64,000 nt of DNA, from assembly GCA_963725505.1 (NCBI GenBank), contig CAVRYN010000005.1:310001-374000 (forward strand). Direction: 5' to 3'. Below, piece by piece: positions 45,606 to 54,393 of the stretch. A program made the position numbers and the translations under genes. Under the pieces are notes generated by a model. The model was given only the letters and a program-made list of their open reading frames with translations, was not told the DNA's origin and did no database searches. The stretch comes from Udaeobacter sp963725505. Lineage in GTDB: Bacteria; Verrucomicrobiota; Verrucomicrobiia; Chthoniobacterales; UBA10450. Position 1 is the first letter of the stretch, and every line of letters begins with the position of its first letter.

Positions 45606-46323
45606 ATGCGAATCGTCGCGCAGTTTCTGATTCTTGTTGCGGTGGCTGCGACCGGCTGCGGGCAAACGGCCCCGCCGGTTTCCGAGTTCGCAGCGCAGCG
45701 CCAGCGAATGGTCGAGCGACAGCTGAAGGCGTCGCGGGATCAAGGACGAGCGCGTGCTCGCCGCGATGGGCAAAGTGCCGCGTGAAGCATTCGTTCCGCC
45801 GGAGTCGCGCGCTGCCAGCTATGAAGATGGACCGCTGCCGATTGGTTACGACCAGACGATCTCACAGCCATACATTGTGGCGTTTATGACCGAGCAATTG
45901 CGGTTGAAACCCAGCGATCGCGTTTTGGAAATCGGCACCGGCTCAGGATATCAGGCTGCGATTCTCGCGGAGCTAGTCTCGGAAATTTATTCGGTTGAAA
46001 TTGTTGAGCCACTCGCGAGGGCCGCCGAGGCGACGTTGCAACGTCTCGGTTACAAAAATGTGCACGTAAAAATCGGCGACGGTTACAAAGGATGGCCGGA
46101 GGCGGCGCCGTTCGATGCGATCATTGTGACCTGTGCGCCCGACAAGGTTCCGCAGCCGCTCACCGATCAACTGAAAGACGGCGGGCGCATGGTCATTCCC
46201 GTCGGCGAGCGATTTGCTCAGCAGCTTTACCTGCTGGAAAAGAAAAACGGCCAGCTAAAGGAGAGCGTCACCTTGCCCGTGCGCTTCGTGCCGATGCTGA
46301 GAGAAGCGGAGAAGCAGAAGTGA
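45606..46323 (+). CDS. pcm: protein-L-isoaspartate O-methyltransferase, exported lipoprotein form (frameshift near 45740)
   Basis: Repairs isoaspartyl residues by SAM-dependent methylation. N-terminus FLILVAVAATGCGQTAP looks like a lipoprotein signal with Cys19, unusual for Pcm. After QRMVERQLKASR the frame moves by one base in CGCGGGATC, then continues KDERVLAAMGKVPREAFVPP, PIGYDQTISQPYIVAFM (~77), VLEIGTGSGYQAAILAEL (~100) and DAIIVTCAPDKVPQPLTDQL (~165), the Pcm catalytic and SAM motifs. Full length about 238 residues. Confidence 0.9.
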
Positions 46324-46324
46324 A

Positions 46325-46403
46325 TTGTACCCGCTTCGCTGTGCGAAGCGCGGGACTGAAGTGTTTCTGCGGCACGGTGCCGCCCACAGGGCGGCGGCTA
46401 CAG
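46325..46403. repeat. class A palindromic element
   Basis: TTGTACCCGCTTCGCTGTGC and GCGAAGCGCGGG form one hairpin; GGCACGGTGCC and GGGCGGCGGCTACAG form the right arm. It fills the gap between two convergent genes and may serve as their terminator. Confidence 0.7.
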
Positions 46404-46405
46404 TG

Positions 46406-46966
46406 TCACTTGATCGCCGCCAGTTTTTTCAAATCGACGCGCTTGATCCACTCTTGCAATTCTTTCGGGTCCTGATTCTGCAACTCGATTTGGACGAAAT
46501 AGCGATTGGCAATCATCACCCATAGAGTGGCGTGTTTGCTTTCTTTTTCGAATGCTTCAAAGCCGGGGTTGCCATCGATGGTGGCGGATTTGCCGTAGCC
46601 TTCGCTGGTTTCGCTGTTGCTTTTCCACGCCGCCGTGGTGGCACTGACGTAATCTGGATTGGCAACCGAATCGAGTATGCTAATCGCCGTGGTTGGCGCA
46701 TTCTCCCCTTCGCCCTTGTGATAGTCGCGGTGCACGTTTGTGATTCTGAATCCACCGACGTCTTCCGTTGAGCCCTCCGCTTTATCGGCGTTCCAGCCTT
46801 GCGGTGGCTCCGGTAAAATGGGGAGCAATTTCTGATAATCGACGGCATCAGGCACGAGGATCGGTTCGTTCTGTGCCTGCGCAATCCCGAGCGAAGCGCC
46901 GATAAGCAAAGGTAGCACGAAAAATCCGGCGTGTGCCGGCAAACAAAACCGAGCCGTTAATTTCAT
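46406..46966 (-). CDS. exported hypothetical protein
   Basis: 186 residues with a signal peptide (FFVLPLLIGASLGIAQAQNE), then a soluble domain: LVPDAVDYQKLLPILPEPPQ, GGFRITNVHRDYHKGEGEN, SILDSVANPDYVSATTAAWK and GFEAFEKESKHATLWVMIAN. The layout recalls small periplasmic lipid- or anchor-binding proteins, but I do not recognise a family. Confidence 0.72.
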   Translation of the reverse strand: MKLTARFCLPAHAGFFVLPLLIGASLGIAQAQNEPILVPDAVDYQKLLPILPEPPQGWNADKAEGSTEDVGGFRITNVHRDYHKGEGENAPTTAISILDSVANPDYVSATTAAWKSNSETSEGYGKSATIDGNPGFEAFEKESKHATLWVMIANRYFVQIELQNQDPKELQEWIKRVDLKKLAAIK

Positions 46967-47068
46967 GCTAGCTAGCCCCCTTCGTGCGTGATTCGGGATT
47001 ACCCTACGCGATTGACTTTACCTCGGCTGTCAAGACGCTTGCGAGATGCGCATATCTGAGCGCGTCCA

Positions 47069-47142
47069 CTGTAGCCGCTTTCCTGTGGAAAGCGCTGCTT
47101 TGACAAGCCCAACGGACGTCGCCCGCAGGGCGACGGCTACAA
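47069..47142. repeat. class A palindrome in the N-terminal coding region of the split glycosyltransferase
   Basis: CTGTAGCCGCTTTCCTGTGG...GGGCGACGGCTACAA. It runs in frame through residues ~9-32 of the frame at 47046, so the native start codon may have been lost or lie further on. Confidence 0.75.
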
Positions 47143-47728
47143 ATGCAGCTCCGAGGATCGTATTTGTAATCTGTCTTCTCGCGATGGCGGCTCGGTTGAT
47201 TTTGATCAATCAACCCTACGTCGATCACTGGAGCTGGCGGCAATGTGACGTGGCGGCGATTGCGCGAAATTTCTTCGAAAACGGTTTTCGTTTTGCTTAT
47301 CCGCAGATCGATTGGACTGGCGATGCGAAGGGCTACGTCGGAACTGAATTTCCGATCTTACCGTTTCTTGCGGCGATTTGTTACAAATTTGGTGGCATTT
47401 ACGAGTGGATTGGGCGCAGTCAGGCCGTAATTTTCTTCGCCGTTTCGCTCCCATTTTTCTTTTTGCTCGTCCGGGAAATCTTCGGCAGCACAGCAGCAGT
47501 TTGGGCAACATTTTTCTTCAGTTTTGCGCCGTTGAATGTTTTCGCTGGGCGCTCGTTCATGCCGGATGTCCCATCGCTTAGCCTCGCGATCATCGGACTA
47601 TCTCTCTTCCTGCGCTGGGTTAACCACGGAAGGCTGCTGTTGTTTTTTCTGGCCGCGATCGCAATCTCGCTATCACTCCTGATCAAAATTACGAGCATCG
47701 TTATCGCCGCGCCGCTTAGTGTATTTGA

Positions 47729-47805
47729 CTGTAGCCGGGATCGGTGATCCCGGCTTAACGCGAGGTCCGCTTGGCGTCGACCGGGATCACCGATCCCGGC
47801 TACAG
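47729..47805. repeat. class A palindrome that splits the glycosyltransferase gene
   Basis: Perfect 25-nt terminal inverted repeats (47729-47753 and 47781-47805), beginning CTGTAGCCGGGATCGG, each arm itself able to form a GGGATC/GATCCC hairpin. About 27 bp separate the arms. Confidence 0.92.
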
Positions 47806-48723
47806 CTGATTCTGTTCATCGCGATTGCAATCGTACCGTCTGCGATTTGGTACTGGCACGCGCATCAAGTGGCAGAGGAATTCTATCCGCATCATTTCTT
47901 CGGTGCTGGCGGAATTCGAATCGAAAGTTTCTCATGGTACTGGAACATCGCACGACAGACTGCGACATCGAGCCTGACGCCGATTCTTCCGATCATGGCG
48001 ATGGTTGGTTTATTTGTTCCACCGCGATCAAAATACCCACGTCTATTTCATTGGTGGCTGGCTGCGATGATTCTCTTCGTTATCATCGCTGGGTGGGGCA
48101 ATCGCCATCGATGGTATCAACTGCCGCTCGTTCCGATCGCGGCCGCTTTTGCTGGCGCCGCCTGCGCATTCATCGGATCGAAGATCGCATCGTCGCGCGT
48201 TGCCGTCGTTACGTTGTCGATATTGCTTGCGGGTTCGTTTGCACCGCTGGCTTATGTTTGCGTGCGACCACTTTATGACCCGTCCGCCGAGCAACTTCGC
48301 GAGGCCGGTCTCGAACTGAACAAAATTACCGCGCCCGACGCGCTAATCGTTGCCGCGGACATGGGTGATCCGACGATATTTTACTATGCGCAGCGAAAGG
48401 GCTGGCACTTCCTCGAGAAAGATGCCATTTACGCTGGCACTCCGAGCGACAGCCAGGAGGCGATTGCCGATCTTGAGCAACTGCGTCGCCGTGGCGCGAC
48501 GCATTTCGTTTTCACTACCAACACATTTTGGTGGCTGGATTATTATTCTGAATTCGCACAGCATCTCGCCGAAAACGCAAAGCTGATGGAGGCGACGCCG
48601 GAGTTTAGAATTTACAAATTGGGTCCGATCGCGAGGTGAAAACGTAACACCTTTACGTTTCTCTTCGCGTATAACGTCGAGCGAACCGACATATTAAAAG
48701 CCATCTGATGAATGCGAGAGCAG

Positions 48724-48801
48724 CTGTAGCCGCGGCGCTGTGCGCCGTCTCTCAAACCGGGGCAGCTCACAGTTCAGACGCCCCACAGGGGCGTGGCTAC
48801 A
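48724..48801. repeat. class A palindrome upstream of the second permease
   Basis: CTGTAGCCGCGGCGCTGTGC...CCACAGGGGCGTGGCTACA. Inner GGCGC/GCGCC and CCCC.GGGG arms differ from the other copies, but the ends match. Confidence 0.75.
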
Positions 48802-48820
48802 TGGGTTACAAGATGCTTTT

Positions 48821-48860
48821 AAGAGATTCCTCGACTTCGCTATGCTCCGCTCGGAATGAC
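48821..48860. repeat. class B half element contributing the permease start codon
   Basis: AAGAGATTCCTCGACTTCGC then ATGCTCCGCTCGGAATGAC. The ATG in GGAATGAC at 48856 is the start codon of the permease. Confidence 0.75.
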
Positions 48861-50199
48861 ACAACTGGAACGGGCAAAGCCACGCCGTCAGCTTGGACTT
48901 TTCGACGCAACGATGATTGTGATGGGTGGCATCGTCGGCGCGGGAATCTTTGCTAATCCCTCGGAGGTAGCGCATCGCGTCCACACGCCGTTCCTGATCC
49001 TCGGCGTGTGGGTACTCGGCGGCTTGATCGCGATGTGCGGCGCGTTTATCTGGGCTGAGCTTGCCACGCGCCTGCCAGCCGCAGAAGGCGGCCAGTATGT
49101 TTACTTGCGCGAGGCCTACCATCCCGCGGTCGCATTCATATACGGATGGGGACTGCTTCTGGTCACGCAGACGGGCGGCATGGCTGCGGTGTCAGTGATT
49201 TTCGCGTCTTACTTTCGCGCGCTCACGGGCGCGGATTGGAACAATAGCGCGATCGCTGCAATCGCGCTGCTCACCTTGACCGGCGTCAACTGCTTTGGAG
49301 CGCGCGCCGGCAGCAATGTGCAAAGCGCCCTGATGTTGTTAAAAATTGGTGCGATCGCGGCGCTGGTAATAATTGGATTTGCAGTTGGCCATCCCGCAGC
49401 CGCGGGACTCAAATCGGGAGACTTGCTTGGACAGCCAGCTTCCTTTGGCCTTTTGAAAAGTATCGGCGCGGCGATGGTCCCCATCGCTTTTGCCTACGGC
49501 GGATGGCAGACCGCGACTTTTGTTGCGGGTGAAATGCGAGACGCGCGCCGCGATTTATCACGCGGATTGCTGATCGGTGTAGGCGGCGTTGTGGCTCTGT
49601 ATCTTGCAGTTAATCTCGCCTGCCTGCGGGTGCTCGGCCCGGGCGGGCTCGACGCGACAACGACTCCTGCTTCCGATGTAATGCGGATCGCACTAGGCGA
49701 GCGCGGAGCGCAATGGATCGCCCTTGCAATTACAATTTCCACTCTCGGATTCCTCAGCCAAAGCATGCTGACCGCTCCGCGAGTGTATTACGCGATGGCG
49801 CGGGACGGCCTTTTCTTTAAAAGTGTAGGCAAAGTCTTCGGAAAATCGGGAGCGCCGGTGGTGGCGATTGTTCTTCAAGGCCTCGCAGCAATTATCATCG
49901 CTTGTTCTGGCACGTATGGCGAGATTTTGAATTTTGAAGTGACCGTCGATTTTATCTTTTTTGGAATGACTGCGGCAGCGCTGTTCATTTTGCGCAGGCG
50001 CAGTATCGGCTCGGACGTCGTTGTCTATCGCGTGCCCGGGCACCCGCTCACGACCATGCTGTTTGTTTTGTCATGCGCGGGCATTGTGGTAAGCGCGGTT
50101 ATCGCTTCTCCTCGCAATAGCGCAATCGCGCTGTCCATCATGCTAGCCGCTCTCCCGGTTTATTATCTTTGGAGCAGATTTAGACGAACACATTCATGA
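48856..50199 (+). CDS. APC-superfamily amino acid permease
   Basis: 447 residues, 12 membrane segments, intact. LGLFDATMIVMGGIVGAGIF (~residue 13), AAEGGQYVYLREAYHPAVAF (~73), FIYGWGLLLVTQTGGMAAVS (~93) and RVPGHPLTTMLF (~395) are L-type amino acid transporter motifs. Similar to the permease at 36380. The start codon is inside a class B half repeat; the next in-frame ATG is well inside helix 1. The stop overlaps the aminotransferase start by 4 nt, so the pair may form an amino acid uptake and transamination unit. Confidence 0.9.
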   Translation: MTQLERAKPRRQLGLFDATMIVMGGIVGAGIFANPSEVAHRVHTPFLILGVWVLGGLIAMCGAFIWAELATRLPAAEGGQYVYLREAYHPAVAFIYGWGLLLVTQTGGMAAVSVIFASYFRALTGADWNNSAIAAIALLTLTGVNCFGARAGSNVQSALMLLKIGAIAALVIIGFAVGHPAAAGLKSGDLLGQPASFGLLKSIGAAMVPIAFAYGGWQTATFVAGEMRDARRDLSRGLLIGVGGVVALYLAVNLACLRVLGPGGLDATTTPASDVMRIALGERGAQWIALAITISTLGFLSQSMLTAPRVYYAMARDGLFFKSVGKVFGKSGAPVVAIVLQGLAAIIIACSGTYGEILNFEVTVDFIFFGMTAAALFILRRRSIGSDVVVYRVPGHPLTTMLFVLSCAGIVVSAVIASPRNSAIALSIMLAALPVYYLWSRFRRTHS

Positions 50200-51264
50200 G
50201 ACACAAGCATTCCGATTACATGCATTGGTCCAAGACGCAAAGCCGCGCGCGGTTCAATCTCGCAACGAGCGGCGTCGCGCCATTTCCCCTTCGCGAATTG
50301 CCGGCGAACCCGGAGGCGCTCGAAATTAACGGCGACAACAGCTATGGTTATCCGCCATTGCAGCAAGCCATCGCGGCGCACTACGGAGTTAATCCCGACT
50401 GCGTCGTGGAATCGGCCGGCACATCGATGGCCAATCATCTGGCCATGGCGACGATCATCGAGCCTGGCGATGAAGTGGTGATCGAGCACCCGGCGTACGG
50501 GCCCATTCTCGATGTCGCCCATTACTTGCAGGCAAACGTACGACGATTCGGGTGCCTTGAAGAAAATGGCTGGGCCATCGATCCAGCGGAGATCCGCCGT
50601 TGCGTTACGCCGAAGACGCGCCTTATCGTGATTACGAATCTGCATAATCCGACCAGCGTACTTACTCCGGAGTCAGTTCTCCGCGAGATTGGCGATATCG
50701 CGCGGAGCATCGGCGCGCTGGTGCTGGTCGATGAAGTTTATCTCGATGCGGTTTACGAGAACACACCACGCACGTCATTCCATCTCGGGCCGGAGTTCGT
50801 GGTGACCAGCAGTTTGACAAAAGTTTACGGCGTCAGCGGCCTCCGATGCGGCTGGATTCTGGCGCAGCCTGATCTCGCATGGAAACTACGACGCCTAAAT
50901 GATCTTTACAGTGCTACGCCTGTTCATCCCGGCGAACTTCTCAGCGTCGCCGCGTTCCAACATCTAAGTCTCCTCCGTGGGCGGGCGCGCCAAATTGTAG
51001 AAGCCGATCGCAAATTGCTTCGCGATTTTCTAAAGCATCAGTCGGCGATTTCTGCAGTCGAAAGCAGTGGGGGACAACGTCATTCGTGGGATTGTCCGAG
51101 ACTGGGGAACGTCGATGATTTTCTCGAGCGTCTGCGCATCGGAGTTCGACACCTCCGCAGTTCCGGGCCGCTTCTTCGAAATGCCCGATCACTTTCGAAT
51201 TGGCATGGGCGTGAACACGGAAATGTTCGCCGAAGGCCTGAACCGAATCAGCCGCGCGCATTAA
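50196..51264 (+). CDS. class I/II PLP-dependent aminotransferase (frameshifts near 51070 and 51145)
   Basis: Fold-type I enzyme, ~356 residues. NSYGYPPLQQAIAAHYGVN (~50), SAGTSMANHLAMATIIEPGD (~72), YGPILDVAHYLQAN (~100), LHNPTSVLTPESVLREIGDI (~148) and the PLP-lysine segment TSSLTKVYGVSGLRCGW (~206) are in one frame. Near 51070 the frame shifts; the C-terminus EFDTSAVPGRFFEMPDHFRI and GMGVNTEMFAEGLNRISRA lies in another. A short intermediate piece, VDDFLERLRI, is in the first frame, so two compensating indels are needed. Substrate unknown. Confidence 0.86.
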
Positions 51265-51306
51265 GCCGGTGAAGCTCAACGTTGCCGCGCAGATGAAGCG
51301 GATCCG

Positions 51307-51384
51307 CTGTAGCCACGGTCCTGCGGACCGTCCTTTAGTGGTGAAAGGAGCATCGAGGTGACCGGCCACAGGCCGGTGGCTACA
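51307..51384. repeat. class A palindrome at a convergent gene junction
   Basis: CTGTAGCCACGGTCCTGCGG...CCACAGGCCGGTGGCTACA. It occupies the short gap between the aminotransferase and the minus-strand beta-helix gene. Confidence 0.75.
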
Positions 51385-51391
51385 AGTGAAG

Positions 51392-52880
51392 CTATGGACG
51401 CGGCGGCGGGGTGGGCCGTGTCCTCGGTGTTACGTTGGGCCTTGCAGTGGGGGTTGGCCTGGCTGTAGGGGTAGGAGTCGCTGTAGGCGTGGGCGTAGGT
51501 AAAGGCTCTTGCACTTCAAACGAGCCCACGTCGAGGCGGCCGTTTCGTACGCGATCAAAGCCCGGGCCGCGCTGATCGAAGAACGGCGGCGGGGTAAAGT
51601 TCGGATCGCCGGCATTAATGGCTGGGCTGCCGGGTGACAACGCGTGTGTGAATGTAGGGCCGCCGTTGTCCTGCAAAAGACCTAGCAGCGGATCGGTATT
51701 GATCTGATCGCCGGGGCCATTCAAATAACCAGCGCCATCGTCACTGCTGACGTTATAGCCGTCCGACATGATAGTATTGAAGCCATCACTAACGATGCTG
51801 TGTCCTCCGGGGCTGACGTTAAAGATCGTGTTTTTAATATGTGCGCCGCCATACCAAATCTCCACGTGGTTATCGCTCATCGTGCTATTAACTACAGTTG
51901 ATCCACCTGTTGGGGCGCCGAGCTCGCTGTAAATACCGCCTTCCGAGTTGCCGCTGATGGTACTGTTACTCACTGCTACAGCCGCTTCGATAGAAGAATA
52001 CACCCCCGCTCCCGCGTTTCCGCTAACAGTGCTGTTACTCAGTGACACTGTCACGGGGCAGCACGGTCCTCCAGTATCGCTATAGATCGCGCCGCCATTT
52101 GGCGTGCTGCCATTGCCAGTAATCGAGCTGTTAGTTATTTGAACCGTTGCCGTGCCGTGTGGGCAAAATGTGCAGAGCCAGCCGCGGCTGTAGATAGCAC
52201 CGCCGGAGTTATTGTTCAGACTGCTGTCGGTTATGTTCAGAGTCGCAACGCCGCCGCCGAGTGCATCGTTATAAATGCCTCCTCCGGAGTTATTCCGTAA
52301 CTGAAGAGTTGTTTATCTCCAGCAGTGCGCCACCCGAGTTTGCCGCGTCGTTGTAGATTCCGCCACCCTGGTTGCCGGTAATCGTGCAATTATTGAGTGT
52401 CAACGCTGCATGATCGTTATGGATGCCGCCGCCAGAGCCGGCAGCATAGCCGTTGATGATGGTCAGGCCAGAAATGGTCACAGTTTCACCAGGAGCGACG
52501 TGAAATACGGTACTCTTCGCGTTGCCATTAACCGCAAGGCTCTCAGCGCCCGGTCCTGAGATCGTGATGTTTTTGGCCACTAACAGTTCGCCGCTGGTCA
52601 ATCCGATTGTGCCGGTGACTGCGAACTCGATCGTATCGCCGTCATTCGCGTCTGCGAGCGCCTGGCGCAATGAGCCAGGCCCGCTGTCGTTTGTGTTGGT
52701 CACCGTGATCGTGTCTGCATAAGCGGACATGCTCACTGAACAAAAAAGCGCCAACCAAATTCGCGCCGGCAGGTTCAAGAACCCGCCTTTGCCGAGGCTA
52801 CGGCGGGCAGGAGCGAACACCGAAAGTCTTCGCGTGCTCGCGACGTGATGTCGGAGTTGAGTAGCGTGTTTCTTTTTCAT
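51392..52880 (-). CDS. secreted right-handed beta-helix protein with C-terminal Pro/Thr tail (frameshift near 52305)
   Basis: About 496 residues. A signal region with a long basic N-terminus (VASTRRLSVFAPARRSLGKG, then LALFCSVSMSAYADTI) leads into ITVTNTNDSGPGSLRQALAD, a start typical of polymorphic-outer-membrane-like proteins, and about ten beta-helix rungs of the form NSTISGNSEGGIYS. One surplus T near 52305 shifts the frame. The body ends DPNFTPPPFFDQRGPGFDRV and DVGSFEVQEP, then a PTPTPTATPTPTARPTPT tail ending RPTPPPRP. Paralogous to the next gene. Likely extracellular. Confidence 0.82.
52783..52813. repeat. class G repeat core in the signal region
   Basis: CGCCTTTGCCGAGGCTACGG then CGGGCAGG; on the complement it matches the class G core in sucB and pxpC. 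It is in frame and encodes PARRSLGKGG. Confidence 0.5.
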
Positions 52881-52886
52881 AGATAG

Positions 52887-54383
52887 TTATGGACGCGGTG
52901 GTGGCGTAGGACGCGGTCGCGGAGTCGGACACGGTCGCGACGATGGTGATTGCCACTCGAATGAACCGACATCAATGCGACCATTGAATACGCGATAGAA
53001 GCAAAGACCGCGCTGGTCGTGGAAAGGCGGCGGAGTGAAGTTCGGATCGCCCGCGTCAATCGCTGGGCTACCTGGCAACAGCGCGTGCGTGAAGGTTGGT
53101 CCGCCGTTGTCTTGTAGAGGACCAAGCAGCGGATCGGTATTGATCTGATCGCCCGGACCCGTCAAGTAGCCGCTGCCATCATCGCTGCTGATATTGTACC
53201 CATGGGAGGTCACTGTGCCGCCGTTGTTGAAGATGTTTTCCCCCGACGCGCCCGCATTGAGGATTGTATTTCCGGTTTCAATCGTCGCCCCGTATTGGCC
53301 CCCTACGTTGTAGATGCCACCGCCACCCCCTTGGGGCGCTGAGTTGCCGCTAATTGTGCTATTAGCAATCTGCGCCGCTCCGCCGTCGTAGTTGGCAATG
53401 CCGCCGCCTCCGTCTACGGCTGAGTTGCCGCTTAGAGTGCTGTTGAGAACGATTACAAGACCATACTCGTTAAAGATGCCGCCACCAGCCTGCGCTGAGT
53501 TGCCGCTAATTGTACTGTTGCTAATCGTGACAAGACTCCCGGGGGTTTTAAATGAACCGTTGCTGATCCCGCCACCGCCGCCACCAAGGTCTGCGGAATT
53601 ACCGCTCAAGGTGCTGTTGAGAATGGTAACAGTTCCCGTGTTTGAGACACCAGTTCCGGAGTTGTCGCTGACAATGCTGTTGGTGATTGTCATGGTAACG
53701 CCATCAAAGGTGTGCTCATTCGGGCCATGGGAAGCATCGTTGCTGAGGCCGCCTAACAAATTGCCGCTAACGACGCAATTGCTGACGGTTGACGTGCCGT
53801 GGTCATTGAAAATCCCACCCTCTGAGTTGCCGTTAACGACGCAATTGCTGACAGTTAACGCTCCGTGGTCGTTGTAAATTCCGCCACCACCGTTGGTGAT
53901 GGTTAGGCCCGAAATCGTAACGGTTTTGTCGGGAACCGTGGAGAATACGGACTGCAACGCTGCGTGGTTGCCATTAATGGAAAGTCGGTCGGCACCAGGA
54001 CCTGAGATGGTGACACTTTTATCGATGACGAGTCCGCCGCTGGTCAATGTGATGGTTCCAGTCACCGCGAAGCTAATCATGTCACCGTCGTTTGCGACGG
54101 CGAGCGCCTGACGCAACGAGCCGGGGCCGCTATCGTTTGTGTTGGTGACCGTGATGGTGGCTGCGGGCGCTTGCATTGCAGTTGCGCAGAGCAGCGCCAA
54201 GCAAAACCGAGTGCGCAGATTGAAGAACCCGCCTTTGCCGATCCAGCCTTCGCAGCTGCTTCGGCGGAGTAGGCGGCTATTCCGAAAGCTTTCGCGAGCC
54301 GGCTGGCGGGCAGGAGCGGACACCGAAATTCTTCGCGTGCTCGCGACCCCATGTCGGAGTTGAACCGTGCGTTTCTTTTTCAT
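52887..54383 (-). CDS. secreted right-handed beta-helix protein with C-terminal Pro/Thr/Arg tail
   Basis: 498 residues, intact. Signal region ending LALLCATAMQAPAATITVTN, then repeated rungs such as NSTISGNSAQAGGGIFNEYG and NSTLSGNSAVDGGGGIANYD over ~120-390, the choice-of-anchor-like LQDNGGPTFTHALLPGSPAI (~430) and DVGSFEW, and a tail SSRPCPTPRPRPTPPPRP. Compared with its neighbour it carries ~21 extra residues (QPARESFRNSRLLRRSSCEG) before the signal helix, encoded by palindromic DNA. The genes are 6 nt apart on one strand, a tandem duplicate. Confidence 0.86.
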   Translation of the reverse strand: MKKKRTVQLRHGVASTRRISVSAPARQPARESFRNSRLLRRSSCEGWIGKGGFFNLRTRFCLALLCATAMQAPAATITVTNTNDSGPGSLRQALAVANDGDMISFAVTGTITLTSGGLVIDKSVTISGPGADRLSINGNHAALQSVFSTVPDKTVTISGLTITNGGGGIYNDHGALTVSNCVVNGNSEGGIFNDHGTSTVSNCVVSGNLLGGLSNDASHGPNEHTFDGVTMTITNSIVSDNSGTGVSNTGTVTILNSTLSGNSADLGGGGGGISNGSFKTPGSLVTISNSTISGNSAQAGGGIFNEYGLVIVLNSTLSGNSAVDGGGGIANYDGGAAQIANSTISGNSAPQGGGGGIYNVGGQYGATIETGNTILNAGASGENIFNNGGTVTSHGYNISSDDGSGYLTGPGDQINTDPLLGPLQDNGGPTFTHALLPGSPAIDAGDPNFTPPPFHDQRGLCFYRVFNGRIDVGSFEWQSPSSRPCPTPRPRPTPPPRP

Positions 54384-54393
54384 TTGAGTAGGG

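Larger units (their letters stand above)
47046..48639 (+). pseudogene. ArnT/PMT-like GT-C membrane glycosyltransferase, split by a class A element
   Basis: N-terminal part reads VDHWSWRQCDVAAIARNFFE (~65), the HxxWRQxDVA first loop of this GT-C group, then YVGTEFPILPFLAAICYKF and GRSFMPDVPSLSLAIIGLSL. At 47729-47805 a palindrome puts a stop (TGA at 47745) into the frame. The C-terminal part resumes one frame over with LFIAIAIVPSAIWYWHAHQV and continues to LGPIAR. The frame change (+1) is what an insertion of 76 or 79 nt would cause. Function likely glycan assembly or lipid A-type modification. Confidence 0.82.
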
